64,000 nt of DNA from Clostridiales bacterium (GCA_016930575.1 JAFGGL010000050.1:46127-110126); one strand, 5' to 3'; shown: positions 9,113 through 18,287, counted from the stretch's first letter. The notes: generated by a model not told the origin, from the letters alone. Translations and numbers: made by a program.

Positions 9113-9799
9113 TCATTCCTTTCCGTTCAAAAGGTCGGGACGGCGTTCTTCCGTAATTTTTAGCGCCTGTTCTTTCCGCCAGGCCTCGATCTCGGCATGG
9201 TTGCCGTTCAAAAGCACTTCGGGCACCGCCAGCCCGCGGAACTCACGCGGGCGGGTGTACTGCGGGTATTCCAACAATCCGCTTGAAAAACTTTCGTCCT
9301 GCGCGCTCTCGCCCGAGCCCAGCACGCCGGGCAGATGCCGCGCCACCGCGTCGATCAGCGTAAGCGCCGGCAGCTCGCCGCCCGTCAGCACGTAATCGCC
9401 GACGGAAATCTCCGTATCGACCACCAGGTCGATCGCGCGCTGGTCCACGCCCTCGTAGTGCCCGCAGAGGATGATGAGGTCGTCCTCCTGTTCCGCGATG
9501 CGTTTGACGGTCTGCTGCGTAAGCGTCTTCCCGCGCGGGCTCATGTACAGGCACTTGCCGGCATAGCCGCGCTTGCGCATGTCCTCGACGGCGGATACGA
9601 TCGGCTGGGCCAGCATCACCATGCCCGCGCCGCCGCCGAAGGGGTAATCGTCGGTGTTCTTGTGCTTGCGGCCGCTGTATTTTCGGATATCCACGGCTTC
9701 CACCTGCAAAAGCCCCTCCGCCTGCGCGCGCCCGAGGATGCTTGCCGACAGCACGGAGGAAAGCATCTCAGGGAAGATCGTCAGCACGGCGATTTTCAT
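9113..9799 (-). CDS. trmD: tRNA (guanine37-N1)-methyltransferase
   Basis: Methylates G37 next to the anticodon using S-adenosylmethionine, preventing frameshifts. The 228-residue protein shows the trefoil-knot SPOUT signatures of TrmD: GGGAGMVM near residue 56, [10 protein letters not shown] near 112, and [15 protein letters not shown] near 132. Its start codon lies 32 bases inside the end of rimM, with GGAGGTGGG about 9 bases upstream, so the two are probably translationally coupled. It sits in the standard rpsP-khpA-rimM-trmD order. Confidence 0.97.
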   Translation of the reverse strand: MKIAVLTIFPEMLSSVLSASILGRAQAEGLLQVEAVDIRKYSGRKHKNTDDYPFGGGAGMVMLAQPIVSAVEDMRKRGYAGKCLYMSPRGKTLTQQTVKRIAEQEDDLIILCGHYEGVDQRAIDLVVDTEISVGDYVLTGGELPALTLIDAVARHLPGVLGSGESAQDESFSSGLLEYPQYTRPREFRGLAVPEVLLNGNHAEIEAWRKEQALKITEERRPDLLNGKE

Positions 9800-10304
9800 A
9801 CACGCCCACCTCCGGCAGCACGGCCTCGTCCAGCACGATGCGCTCGTTCGTTATGTCCTTCACCAATTTCCTCAGGTGCGGCGCCATCAGCGGCCCGTCG
9901 GGCGTTTGAAACACCAGCACGTCCGTGCCGCCGGGCTGCAAAACGTCGATCAGTTTGCCGATCTCGTTGCCCTGCGTGTCCACGGCGGTAAGCCCGATCA
10001 GGTCGGCGATGAACAGCTCGCCGTCCGCTAACGGACGGGCGTGCGCGCGGTCCACGTACAGCTCCGTGCCGCGAAGCTTTTCCGCCGCGCCGCGGCTTGA
10101 GACGCCTTCCAGCGTCAGGTACACGTCCGCGCCGGACACGCGCACCGAAAGCACGCGGACCGGGACGTAGCGTTCCCCCTGCTTCATCCATGCAGTTCCC
10201 AGGGCAAGGAAGCGGGAAGCGTCGCCGGTCTCGTGGCGCAGCTTCACCTCGCCTTTAAGCCCCTGCGGTTTTACGACGGTACCCAGCAGCAGGTAGTTTT
10301 TCAT
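9768..10304 (-). CDS. rimM: 16S rRNA processing protein RimM
   Basis: Ribosome maturation factor that binds S19 and assists 30S head assembly. The 178-residue protein has the RimM N-terminal barrel ([24 protein letters not shown]) and a PRC-barrel from about residue 95 ([38 protein letters not shown]). It overlaps khpA by the ATGA motif and trmD by 32 bases. It is about 10 residues longer at the C-terminus than typical RimM, which accounts for the trmD overlap. Confidence 0.95.
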   Translation of the reverse strand: MKNYLLLGTVVKPQGLKGEVKLRHETGDASRFLALGTAWMKQGERYVPVRVLSVRVSGADVYLTLEGVSSRGAAEKLRGTELYVDRAHARPLADGELFIADLIGLTAVDTQGNEIGKLIDVLQPGGTDVLVFQTPDGPLMAPHLRKLVKDITNERIVLDEAVLPEVGVYENRRADDLP

Positions 10305-10528
10305 TGGATCTCGACGAAAACCGGCTTGCCGCCCTTGGCCGTCGCGGCGCGTACCACCGCGCGGATCGCCTTGGCGATGCGGCCCTGCTTGCCGATGACC
10401 TTGCCCATATCCTCGGGCGCGACGTGCAGTTCCAGGATGATGGCTTCCGGGCCTTCCGTTTCCTCGACGGTGACGGCGTCCTTGTTATCCACCAAAGACT
10501 TGGCGATGTAAGTGACCAACTCTTTCAT
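10301..10528 (-). CDS. khpA: KH-domain RNA-binding protein KhpA
   Basis: A 75-residue single KH domain protein with the RNA-contacting GKVIGKQGR loop near residue 44, matching KhpA (YlqC), which pairs with KhpB/Jag in Gram-positive bacteria. The ATG at 10528 comes 5 bases after the rpsP stop. Length, motif and the position between rpsP and rimM all agree. It shares an ATGA overlap with rimM. Confidence 0.95.
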   Translation of the reverse strand: MKELVTYIAKSLVDNKDAVTVEETEGPEAIILELHVAPEDMGKVIGKQGRIAKAIRAVVRAATAKGGKPVFVEIQ

Positions 10529-10533
10529 ACGGC

Positions 10534-10779
10534 TCAGCCCTCGAGTACGCCGCTTTTTTTGAGCAGCGTGCGGACGGTGTCGGTCGGCTGTGCACCCACG
10601 GCCAGCCACTTCTTGGCGGCTTCGCCGTCGATCTTGACGGTGGCGGGCTCGGTCATCGGATCGTAATACCCGATCTCCTCGATGTTGCGGCCGTCGCGGG
10701 GACTGTTGATGTCGGCGACGACCACGCGGTAAAACGGCTTTTTCTTCATGCCCATTCTCTTCAGTCTGATTTTAACCAT
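10534..10779 (-). CDS. rpsP: 30S ribosomal protein S16
   Basis: An 81-residue small-subunit protein starting [20 protein letters not shown], the S16 signature. TTTGGAGGAATA lies upstream of the ATG. It is separated from ffh by about 220 bases that hold repeat copy B, so it may have its own promoter; a possible but weak -10 lies near 10800. Confidence 0.98.
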   Translation of the reverse strand: MVKIRLKRMGMKKKPFYRVVVADINSPRDGRNIEEIGYYDPMTEPATVKIDGEAAKKWLAVGAQPTDTVRTLLKKSGVLEG

Positions 10780-10877
10780 TGCTGTATTCCTCCAAATAAT
10801 CGTTTTATATCAAGCGGATGTCCGCATGACGGCTGTAATTGATTCGTTCCTGTTTTGTTTCCGTCGTTCCAGTTACT

Positions 10878-11004
10878 ATAGGCCACTTAAAAAGCCTGAG
10901 ATGCGCGGAAGCAAATCGGCAGGGAGCTGAGCTTACTCACTCCGTAAGTGATGCGACTTGCCGATGCCGCTGACAAAGCAGATTAGGTCTTTTCAGCGGC
11001 CTAT
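10878..11004 (-). repeat. Family 1 hairpin repeat, copy B (contains the ffh stop)
   Basis: The arms are ATAGGCCACTTAAAAAGCC on the left and GGTCTTTTCAGCGGCCTAT on the right, complementary apart from a few positions. They differ from copy A arms (GCCTGCTC), yet both arms have changed together. The interior keeps the nested ATCGGCA / TGCCGAT stem and the CTTAC...GTAAG core hairpin. The right arm contains the ffh stop codon (11001-11003). It sits between ffh and rpsP inside the operon, so full termination there would isolate rpsP; attenuation or processing is possible. Confidence 0.8.
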
Positions 11005-12320
11005 CTCATGTTCCTCATCAAGTCCCGCATACCGCCCCTATTCTTCATCATCCGCTTCATCATCGACCTCGCCTGCTCAAAGCGGTTCATCAGGGCGTTG
11101 ACGTCCTGCACGGTGGTGCCGCTGCCCGCGGCGATGCGCTTGCGGCGGGAGGCGTTCAGGAGGCTCGGGTTGCGGCGTTCCTTCCTGGTCATCGAGCAGA
11201 TGATGGCTTCGGGCTTCTTCATCGCGTCCTCGTCGATCTCCGAGTTTTTCAGCTTCGAAGCGCCGGGGATCATCGATAGCAGGCCCTCCATGCCGCCCAT
11301 CTTTTTCATCTGGCGCATCTGGTCGAGAAAATCGTCCAGCGTCATGTCGCTTGGGCGCCGCCTGGCGGCTTTGGACAGGGTTGAGGTATCGGCGATCTCC
11401 TGCGCCTTTTCGATCAGCGTCATCACGTCGCCCATACCCAAGATGCGCTGCGCCATGCGGTCGGGATGGAAGGGTTCGATATCGGCCAATTTTTCGCCGA
11501 TACCGGAGAACTTGATGGGCTTGCCGACCACGGAACGGATGCTTAAAGCCGCGCCGCCGCGGGTGTCGCCGTCAAGCTTGGTCAAAATCACGCCGTCGAT
11601 GCCGAGTTTCCCGTCGAAGGCCTTGGCGACGTTCACGGCGTCCTGCCCGGTCATGGCGTCGACCACGAACAGGCATTCCTGGGGCTTCACTTTCTGCTTG
11701 ATGCGGCTGAGCTCGTCCATCAGCTCCTCGTCGATGTGCAGGCGGCCCGCGGTGTCGATGATCAGCACGTCACGCCCGTAATCGCGGCAGTATTCCACGG
11801 CCTGCTGCGCGGTTTTCACGGGGTCCTGCACGCCCTTTTCAAACACGGGCACGCCCGCCTGCCCGCCGACCACCTGCAACTGCTTGATGGCGGCCGGGCG
11901 GTAGATGTCGCAGGCCGCGAGGCAGGGCTTTTTGCCGGTCTTGATCAGGTATTTGGCGAGCTTGGCGGCCATGGTGGTCTTGCCCGAGCCCTGCAGGCCG
12001 CAGAGCATGAAGATGGTGGGAACGGACGACGACCAGGTGAGCCGCGCGAACTCCGCGCCCATCAGCGCGGTCATCTCCTCGGAAACGATCTTGACGATCT
12101 GCTGGCCGGGGGTGAGGCTTTCCATCACCTGGCTGCCCACGGCGCGCTCGGCGATTTTTTTGCAGAAGTCCTTGACGACCAGGTAGTTGACGTCGGCTTC
12201 CAGCAGCGCCACGCGGACTTCGCGCACGCCGTCCTTTACCATCTGCTCGTTGAGCTTTCCGCGCGCGGTCAGCTTGGAAAGCGCGGTATTCAGCTTTTGG
12301 GTCAGGCCCTCAAACGCCAT
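11001..12320 (-). CDS. ffh: Signal recognition particle protein Ffh
   Basis: GTPase that, with the SRP RNA, delivers nascent membrane proteins to FtsY. The 439-residue protein has an N domain, a G domain with GLQGSGKTTMAAKLA near residue 107, DTAGRLHID near 189 and TKLDGDTRGGAAL near 246, and a Met-rich M domain from about 325 to the end. AAAGGAT precedes the ATG. It follows ylxM by 23 bases, the conserved order. Its last codon and stop lie in the arm of repeat copy B. Confidence 0.98.
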   Translation of the reverse strand: MAFEGLTQKLNTALSKLTARGKLNEQMVKDGVREVRVALLEADVNYLVVKDFCKKIAERAVGSQVMESLTPGQQIVKIVSEEMTALMGAEFARLTWSSSVPTIFMLCGLQGSGKTTMAAKLAKYLIKTGKKPCLAACDIYRPAAIKQLQVVGGQAGVPVFEKGVQDPVKTAQQAVEYCRDYGRDVLIIDTAGRLHIDEELMDELSRIKQKVKPQECLFVVDAMTGQDAVNVAKAFDGKLGIDGVILTKLDGDTRGGAALSIRSVVGKPIKFSGIGEKLADIEPFHPDRMAQRILGMGDVMTLIEKAQEIADTSTLSKAARRRPSDMTLDDFLDQMRQMKKMGGMEGLLSMIPGASKLKNSEIDEDAMKKPEAIICSMTRKERRNPSLLNASRRKRIAAGSGTTVQDVNALMNRFEQARSMMKRMMKNRGGMRDLMRNMR

Positions 12321-12343
12321 GCTGTGTTTATCCTTTCAGGTCG

Positions 12344-12694
12344 TTACTGGTCTGCATGATCGAGCTCGCGCATGATCCGGTGGAGGATGTCGCGGCAGGC
12401 GGCAACCGCGCCGCCGTCCAGCGCCATGGCGGCCTTTTCAAGCCCCGCCTGGACGGAAAGGGTCTGCTCCGCCAGATGCAGCGCGCTTTCGCAGCGGCGG
12501 AGCTTGTGCTCCGCGCGGCTGATGAGCTCGTGCACGTTCTGGCGGCTGACGCCCATCTCGCCCGCGATCTCCGAAAGCGAGTGGTCCTCGCCCGAGTACA
12601 GGCGCACGGCCTTGCGCTGCTTCTCGGTCAGCAGCCCGCCGTAGCAGGCGTACAGCGTGCCCAGCTCCACACGCGCTTCAAATGTGTTGGCCAT
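12344..12694 (-). CDS. ylxM: YlxM-family helix-turn-helix SRP accessory protein
   Basis: A 116-residue DNA-binding-like protein upstream of ffh, as in most Firmicutes. The HTH reads LLTEKQRKAVRLYSGEDHSLSEIAGEMGVSRQNVHELISRAE, a sigma-70 region-4-like helix. YlxM stimulates the SRP GTPase in streptococci; that role here is inferred from orthology. I place the start at the ATG at 12694, which follows GGAGGAGGG. The gene has its own strong promoter and a leader with an 11-base inverted repeat. Confidence 0.9.
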   Translation of the reverse strand: MANTFEARVELGTLYACYGGLLTEKQRKAVRLYSGEDHSLSEIAGEMGVSRQNVHELISRAEHKLRRCESALHLAEQTLSVQAGLEKAAMALDGGAVAACRDILHRIMRELDHADQ

Positions 12695-12752
12695 TGCCCT
12701 CCTCCGGTTTCCCGTCAAGCCCGCAGTGCGGGTTCTCATCTCCGTCTGCGCG

Positions 12753-12784
12753 TCAGCTGTCAAGGGTATATGGTTGACAGCTGA
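12753..12784 (-). promoter_or_regulatory. Perfect inverted repeat at the start of the ylxM-ffh transcript
   Basis: TCAGCTGTCAA (12753-12763) and TTGACAGCTGA (12774-12784) are perfect inverted copies separated by 10 bases. They lie just downstream of the -10 box, about at the expected transcription start. This could be an operator blocking early elongation or a hairpin at the 5' end of the mRNA that protects it from decay. Confidence 0.6.
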
Positions 12785-12787
12785 GTC

Positions 12788-12816
12788 AGTATAGCATGCT
12801 TCCAAAGGCTTGTCAA
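12788..12816 (-). promoter_or_regulatory. Sigma-A promoter for the ylxM-ffh operon
   Basis: Minus-strand TTGACA (12811-12816) and TATACT (12788-12793) are 17 bases apart, a near-consensus match upstream of ylxM. The promoter is divergent from that of the DUF554 gene, with the two -35 regions about 12 bases apart. Confidence 0.85.
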
Positions 12817-12827
12817 TCATCAAGCAG

Positions 12828-12856
12828 TTTACGAAACCCTCCTGTGCTGTTATACT
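12828..12856 (+). promoter_or_regulatory. Sigma-A promoter for the DUF554 gene
   Basis: TTTACG (12828-12833) and TATACT (12851-12856) with a 17-base spacer lie 34 bases upstream of the ATG at 12891. The -35 is weaker than that of the divergent ylxM promoter. Confidence 0.65.
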
Positions 12857-12890
12857 TTCTTTATATTTTTCTAATGCCGGAGGGACTTGT

Positions 12891-13577
12891 ATGATCGGAA
12901 CGCTGGTGAACGTCGCGGCGATCGTCGCGGGCACGGCCCTGGGCGTACTGTTCAAGCACGGGATCTCGGAAAAAACGCAGAAGGTGGTGCTGCAGGCTCT
13001 GGGGCTTTGCGTGCTGATATTGGGCGTCATGAGCGCGATCGAGACCGAACTGCCGCTGCTGTTGGTGATCAGCGTATCCGCCGGGGCCGCGGTCGGCACG
13101 GCGATCGGCATCGAACGCAGGCTTGACGCCTGGGGCGAGCGCACGCAGAAGCGCTTCCGCAGCGAAGGCGGCGTGCCCTTCGCCGAGGGGCTTGTGACGG
13201 CGACGATCACGTTCTGCGTGGGCGCGATGGCCATCCTCGGCTCCATCGAATCGGGGCTTTACCAAAACCATACGCTGCTGTTCGTGAAGGCGGCGCTGGA
13301 CGGCTTCTTCGCCATGCTGCTTGCGACCACATTCGGTTTCGGCATCGCGCTTTCCGCCATCCCTGTATTGATATACCAGGGCGCGATCGCGCTGGGTGCG
13401 GGATTTCTGGCGCCGCTGTTAACCGACGCGATGATGACGGAGATCTCCGCGGTCGGCGGCGTGCTGATCTTCGGCATCGGGGTAAAGCTGTTGGACATCA
13501 AGAAGATCCACGTGGGTGATATGCTGCCCGCGGTGCTGATTCCGCCGGTTTATTTTCTGATCGCAAGCCTGTTTTAG
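12891..13577 (+). CDS. DUF554 family membrane protein
   Basis: A 228-residue membrane protein with about seven hydrophobic segments. It begins MIGTLVNVAAIVAGTALGVLFK and ends with PAVLIPPVYFLIASLF, and the middle GLVTATITFCVGAMAILGSIESGL is the hallmark of DUF554 (YdfK/YqgA type). The function is not established. The start was chosen at the ATG following GGAGGG; an upstream ATG would place coding sequence across the promoter. A GNAT gene follows after 9 bases. Confidence 0.85.
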   Translation: MIGTLVNVAAIVAGTALGVLFKHGISEKTQKVVLQALGLCVLILGVMSAIETELPLLLVISVSAGAAVGTAIGIERRLDAWGERTQKRFRSEGGVPFAEGLVTATITFCVGAMAILGSIESGLYQNHTLLFVKAALDGFFAMLLATTFGFGIALSAIPVLIYQGAIALGAGFLAPLLTDAMMTEISAVGGVLIFGIGVKLLDIKKIHVGDMLPAVLIPPVYFLIASLF

Positions 13578-13586
13578 GAGGAAACC

Positions 13587-14096
13587 ATGCAGACCCTATT
13601 CCGCCAAGCCGTACCCGCCGACGCGCCCGTAATGGCACGCCTGGTGGCGTCCGCGTGGCGGAAGGCTTACCGCGGCATCCTGTCGGATACGCTTTTGGAC
13701 GGGATCGACCCAGACCAACGAAGCATCAGGATACGCGAAAGCATCGAGAACAATCCCGATTTCTGGTATTATGTGCTGGAGGCGGACGGGGAGATCGCGG
13801 GAGTCTCGGGCCTCTGCGCCCTCAAGGACGACGGCCTGCCGGACACGGGCGAGATCATGGTGTTCTACATCCGCCCGGATTTGCAGGGGCGGGGACTTGG
13901 CAAGATCATGATGCGTCACGCCCTGGAAGCTTTGCGCTCGCACGGTTTTTCGCGCTTCGCGCTGTGGGTACTCGCCGATAACAGCTCCGCCTGCGCCTTT
14001 TACGAGGCCATGGGCTTTAGGCTCGACGGCGCGGAAAAAATCCTGCCGCAGCTGGAAAACGCGCACACCGTGCGCTATTTGTACAAGGAGCCGTAA
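13587..14096 (+). CDS. GNAT family N-acetyltransferase
   Basis: A 169-residue acetyltransferase. The acetyl-CoA-binding motif A is visible as EIMVFYIRPDLQGRGLGKIMMRHALEAL (about residues 91-118), followed by FALWVLADNSSACAFYEAMGF, the usual motif B. The strong AGGAGGAAACC site lies in the intergenic gap. It is likely co-transcribed with the DUF554 gene. The substrate cannot be predicted. Confidence 0.85.
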   Translation: MQTLFRQAVPADAPVMARLVASAWRKAYRGILSDTLLDGIDPDQRSIRIRESIENNPDFWYYVLEADGEIAGVSGLCALKDDGLPDTGEIMVFYIRPDLQGRGLGKIMMRHALEALRSHGFSRFALWVLADNSSACAFYEAMGFRLDGAEKILPQLENAHTVRYLYKEP

Positions 14097-14103
14097 CGTA
14101 AGA

Positions 14104-14639
14104 TTTTTGCATTACTTTAATTTGACGGCTTTGAAACGCCGGATGCCATGGGGCCCGCCGGGATCATCGGCGCGATGCCCGAAATGTTCAATCTGTACTA
14201 TACCTCGCTGCGGGGCGGAACCTTGACCAGCGCGCAGGGGCTGCGGGCCGGTACCGTGCCTGCCGCCGAAATCTCCGCGGGCGGCGTGCTGCTCATTCCC
14301 GGCGGCATCGGCACGAGAACACTGATCAAAGACGAACAGGCCATGCGCGATATCGCCGCGCTTGCACAGGCAAGCGGGTATGTACTCACGGTTTGCACAG
14401 GCTCGCTAGTGCTGGGGAAAACCGGCCTGCCCGACGGGTAGGACGCGACGGCCAACAAACAGCTGTTTCAACTGGTCGCGGATATGAACCCGAACGTCCG
14501 CCGACGCGGGCGGGCCCGCCGGGTAACGAACGGGAAATGCTATACCTCGTCGGGCGTTACCGCGGGCATGGATAGGGCGCTCGGTTTTATAGGCGGCACC
14601 GTTAATCATCAAACCGCCAAAGCCTTTGTTGTTCAATAT
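14104..14639 (+). pseudogene. Broken DJ-1/PfpI family gene
   Basis: A single frame reads K-I-F-A-L-L, a TAA stop (14118-14120), then FDGFETPDAMGPAGIIGAMPEMFNLYY, GVLLIPGGIGTRTL, TVCTGSLVLGKTGLPDG, a TAG stop (14439-14441), and continues ANKQLFQLVADMNPNV and YTSSGVTAGMDRALGFIGG. These are successive DJ-1/PfpI motifs including the nucleophilic Cys of VCTGS. No start codon is evident upstream, and two nonsense codons interrupt the frame. Each stop looks like a point change (the TAG sits where this family often has Lys). The C-terminus fades after about 14620. Sequencing error cannot be excluded. Confidence 0.8.
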
Positions 14640-14679
14640 TTCGCCTGCGTAAACCATCGGATAATTGCGCGGTATTTGG

Positions 14680-14708
14680 TTGAATCTGCGGTTTCAAGCT
14701 GGTATAAT
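14680..14708 (+). promoter_or_regulatory. Sigma-A promoter for the secreted esterase-fold protein
   Basis: TTGAAT (14680-14685) and TATAAT (14703-14708), 17-base spacer, lie about 70 bases upstream of the TTG start at 14779 and just after the end of the pseudogene. Confidence 0.75.
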
Positions 14709-14778
14709 TGCTTTCAGATGCGCGGCAGGCTGATTATATTACAGTCCACATACACAGTGCCAAAGGAGGCGGGTATAC

Positions 14779-15843
14779 TTGAGAAACAAAAAAATCTATG
14801 CGGTTGTCCTTGCGGCCGTGATCGCATTCGCGGGCGCCGCTTATCCGCACGGTTTCGCTTCGGGCAATACCCCCGCGCAGGCCGCGGGGCAAATCTACCT
14901 TTACGGGGAGCAGCACGGCAAAGAAGCGATATTGGAAAAAGAGTTTGAACTATGGTATGACTATTATCACAATGACGGCATACGCCATTTGTTTATCGAA
15001 TACGCCTATTACACCGCTGAATTTCTGAATATCTGGATGCAATCGGACAGCGATGATATCCTGAATACCATATACGATGAATGGGCAGGCACGGCGGGGC
15101 AGGTTCCCGCCGTAAAAGAATTTTACGGGAAGATAAAGAGCGCCTGCCCGGAAACAATTTTCCACGGCACGGATGTCGGGCATCAGTACGACACCACCGG
15201 CCAACGGTTTATAGCGTACCTTGAGCAGAACGGATTGGACGCTTCCGCGCACTATTCGCTGGCACGGGAAAACATGGAACAAGGCCTGTATTATTATGAA
15301 AACGATGACGACACGTACCGCGAAAACAAGATGGCGGAGAACTTTATCCACGCATTTGATTCGCTGGACGGGGAAAGCGTCATGGGTATTTACGGCAGGG
15401 CGCATACGGGGCTTGACGCTATGGACTTGACCGGCACGGTTCCCTGTATGGCCAATCAGCTAAAGGAATATTACGGTGATCGTGTCCGTTCGGAAGATTT
15501 ATCCTGGATCAGGGCGGATATGGAACCGTCCAGAGTGGATACGATGGAGGTGGCCGGAAAGCGTTATGCGGCCTCCTATTTCGGGCAGCAGGATTTAACG
15601 GGGTTCAAGGATTACGCGTATCGGGAATACTGGCGTTTGGAAGACGCCTACGACGATTTCAAAGATAACCCGAAAACAGGAGATGTACTGCCGTACGGCA
15701 ATTATCCGCTGCCGATAGAAACGGGGCAGGTTTTCGTGATTGACTATACGAAAACCGACGGTTGCGTTACAAGGATGTACTACCGCTCCGACGGGAACGA
15801 GTGGAAAGGCTCGCCGGCAACGGAGGAATTTCTGGTACGGTAA
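14779..15843 (+). CDS. Secreted EreA/ChaN-like (erythromycin esterase fold) protein
   Basis: A 354-residue exported protein. Residues 1-37 form a signal peptide (Lys-rich start, hydrophobic core, then QAAG). The mature part has LYGEQHGKE (E44, H46), LFIEYAYY near 70 and GIYGRAHTG near 212. This pattern of an early Glu-x-His, a middle Glu and a late His resembles the EreA/ChaN/TIKI superfamily, which includes esterases, metallopeptidases and haem-binding proteins. I cannot place it in a subfamily and do not claim macrolide resistance. The start is TTG, with AAAGGAGG 10 bases upstream and its own promoter. Confidence 0.55.
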   Translation: MRNKKIYAVVLAAVIAFAGAAYPHGFASGNTPAQAAGQIYLYGEQHGKEAILEKEFELWYDYYHNDGIRHLFIEYAYYTAEFLNIWMQSDSDDILNTIYDEWAGTAGQVPAVKEFYGKIKSACPETIFHGTDVGHQYDTTGQRFIAYLEQNGLDASAHYSLARENMEQGLYYYENDDDTYRENKMAENFIHAFDSLDGESVMGIYGRAHTGLDAMDLTGTVPCMANQLKEYYGDRVRSEDLSWIRADMEPSRVDTMEVAGKRYAASYFGQQDLTGFKDYAYREYWRLEDAYDDFKDNPKTGDVLPYGNYPLPIETGQVFVIDYTKTDGCVTRMYYRSDGNEWKGSPATEEFLVR

Positions 15844-15887
15844 GTTCGACCGATAAGCGGCAAAAATGAGTTCGCATAATACCCAAA

Positions 15888-15919
15888 GCGCCGGGCATAA
15901 CAAATTTGTTGTCCGGCGC
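15888..15919. terminator. GC-rich hairpin after the esterase-fold gene
   Basis: GCGCCGG and CCGGCGC pair, with an inner AACAA/TTGTT extension, 45 bases after the stop. The sequence after it is not a T-run, so termination is uncertain. Confidence 0.45.
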
Positions 15920-16058
15920 GATCCGTTTCTCTGTCAATCAAGGCCGGACGGACGGCGGGTATTACGGGATAAATGGTTTTACGAAGCGCCACCCGCGCAC
16001 AAAGGGGATTTTCATGCCGGCACAGAATACCTTTTCAAATAATTTTCGGAGGTACCGT

Positions 16059-18242
16059 ATGACCGGCGATACAAAACGCGTCCAGGAGTTGATCGGGCGC
16101 ATGAGTCTTTCCGAAAAAGCCGCTCAGATGACGCAGATTCCCGCCAACCTGCTAACGGACGAGGAAGCGGAGACGTGGGCAGTCAGGGGCATAGGCAGCT
16201 TCCTGCACGCGCTGGGCAAACGCGCGGAAAAATTACAGAAAGCGGCAAGGGACAGCCGTTTGGGCATCCCGGTGCTGTTCGGCATCGACGCGGTGCGCGG
16301 CCACGCCTTGAAAAACGGCGCGACGGTGTTCCCCTCCCCGCTGGCGATGGCCTGCGCGTGGGACCGGGAGGCGATGGAAGCCGTAGGGCGCGCGACCGCG
16401 GCCGAGGTCGCAGCGGACGGCCTGCACTGGACCTTCGCGCCGCTTTTGTGCATGGCGCGGGATTTGCGCTGGGGACGCGTGGACGAAACCTTCGGCGAAT
16501 CCCCGACGCTGACCGGGGAACTAGCCGCCGCGATGATACGCGGGCTGCAGGGCGAAGACCTCAAGGATGAAACCGCCATCCTCGCCTGCGCCAAGCACTT
16601 TATCGCCTATGCCGAGAGCACCGGCGGGCGCGACAGCGCGGATACGCCTGTTTCCATGCGCATGATACGCGAAACCTTCCTGCCGCCGTACAAAAAAGCC
16701 GTGGACGCGGGCTGCGCCACGATCATGACGGCGTACCTACCCATAGACGGCGTGCCGATGACGGCGCACAAGGAATTATTGACCGGTGTGCTGAAAGGCG
16801 AACTGGGTTTTAACGGCTTCGTGGTGACCGACTGGGACAATGTCGGCTCCCTGGTCGCCCGCCAGCAATACTCCGAAACCCTGCGCGACGCGGCGCTGGC
16901 CGCCGCCATAGCGGGCAACGATATGTTCATGTCCACGCCCGGCGCCTACGAGGAGCTCATCGCTTTGGTGAAGGAAGGCCGCCTTTCCGAAACCGTGCTT
17001 GATGAAGCCGTGAAACGCATACTCACCGTCAAGTTCCGGCTCGGGCTGTTTGACGACAAGCAAAAGCCGAAAATCGTGGACATGCAGGCGCATCAAGCAC
17101 TGAACGCACGCATCCAGCAAGAGGCCGTCGTAATGCTGAAAAACAACGGCGTGCTGCCGCTTGAAAATAAAAAACTCGCCGTGATCGGCCCCTCCGTCGA
17201 CCACATCCACGCGATGCTTGGCGACTGGACCTATATGTCCCATCCATCCATCCGTTCCAGCTGCGAGATCGAACATCAAATCACGCCCGTCACGCCGCGT
17301 AAGGGGCTTGAGCGGCTGGCGGCCGGCCACGGCCTGACGATACGCTATGAAAAGGGCTGCGGCTTCCTGCGCGAAGAAGATCCTATCGCCGCGCCGGACG
17401 TCGCCGGATATCCGTACCTGGAAAAGATCATCAAACCGGAATTTCAAAATCTGGATACCGGCGCGGTGCTCTCCGCATGCGAAGGCGCCGACGTGCTCGT
17501 CGCCTGCGTGGGCGATTTCCTGGGGCAGACCGGGGAATACCGCGACCGTGCCGATCTGGACCTGTCCGGCGATCAGCAGGCGCTGCTGGAGTTGATGAAA
17601 TCCACCGGCAAGCCGCTGGTCGTCGTGCTGGTCTCCGGCAAGCCGCTGACCGTGCCGTGGGTCAGGGAAAACGCCGACGCCGCGGTGCAATTGTTCAACG
17701 GCGGGCAGACCGCCGGGCTGGCGCTGGCAAGAGCCGTAACAGGCGAGACGAACGCGTTCGGCAAGCTGCCCATCAGCTTCGCGCACCATGCGGGGCAGCT
17801 GCCCGTATACCACAACCAGCTTCCGGGCTGGCACGGCAGGCGGTACATCGACATGCCCGAGGAGCCGTTGTACGCCTTCGGCTACGGACTGAGCTATACT
17901 TCCTATCGCTACGGCGCGCCGCGCCTGGAAAAGGAAAACGGCGGGTACGCGCTGATTACGGAAGTGCAAAACGCGGGCGAAGCCGACGGTACGGAGATCG
18001 TGCAGCTTTACGCGCACCGCCCCGCCGGCCAGCGCATGACGCCCGTGAAAGAGCTGATTGATTTCGCGCGCGTGCCGCTGAAGGCGGGCGAAAGCAAGGA
18101 AGTACGCTTCCCGGTCGACATGGAAAGCCTGAAGGCCGTGCGCGACGACGGCAGCCGCGTTCTGGAGAAGGGCACGTACACGCTGATGGCCGGTTCCTCT
18201 TCCCGCGACGAAGATCTGCGGAAGGTGACGTTCACGATATGA
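16059..18242 (+). CDS. Glycoside hydrolase family 3 beta-glycosidase
   Basis: A 727-residue GH3 enzyme with no signal peptide, so probably cytoplasmic. It has the N-terminal barrel (about 1-320), the alpha/beta sandwich (about 350-580), and a C-terminal fibronectin III-like domain (about 620-727). The catalytic nucleophile is D258 in FVVTDWDN; K179-H180 in CAKHF bind substrate. The ATG at 16059 was chosen because CGGAGG lies 6 bases upstream; in-frame ATGs further upstream lack one. Beta-glucosidase is the likeliest activity, but xylosidase or other exo-activities are possible. The tail of the mannan-type pathway at 36-54 kb could feed it. Confidence 0.9.
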   Translation: MTGDTKRVQELIGRMSLSEKAAQMTQIPANLLTDEEAETWAVRGIGSFLHALGKRAEKLQKAARDSRLGIPVLFGIDAVRGHALKNGATVFPSPLAMACAWDREAMEAVGRATAAEVAADGLHWTFAPLLCMARDLRWGRVDETFGESPTLTGELAAAMIRGLQGEDLKDETAILACAKHFIAYAESTGGRDSADTPVSMRMIRETFLPPYKKAVDAGCATIMTAYLPIDGVPMTAHKELLTGVLKGELGFNGFVVTDWDNVGSLVARQQYSETLRDAALAAAIAGNDMFMSTPGAYEELIALVKEGRLSETVLDEAVKRILTVKFRLGLFDDKQKPKIVDMQAHQALNARIQQEAVVMLKNNGVLPLENKKLAVIGPSVDHIHAMLGDWTYMSHPSIRSSCEIEHQITPVTPRKGLERLAAGHGLTIRYEKGCGFLREEDPIAAPDVAGYPYLEKIIKPEFQNLDTGAVLSACEGADVLVACVGDFLGQTGEYRDRADLDLSGDQQALLELMKSTGKPLVVVLVSGKPLTVPWVRENADAAVQLFNGGQTAGLALARAVTGETNAFGKLPISFAHHAGQLPVYHNQLPGWHGRRYIDMPEEPLYAFGYGLSYTSYRYGAPRLEKENGGYALITEVQNAGEADGTEIVQLYAHRPAGQRMTPVKELIDFARVPLKAGESKEVRFPVDMESLKAVRDDGSRVLEKGTYTLMAGSSSRDEDLRKVTFTI

Positions 18243-18287
18243 GCAAAGAACCCGCCCGATAAAAATTTGAAGGGTTGAAGTTCAACG

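Noticed and set aside
14779..15843. Macrolide-inactivating erythromycin esterase
   Set aside because: Only the fold-level Glu/His pattern is shared; the protein is exported, and specific Ere motifs were not seen.
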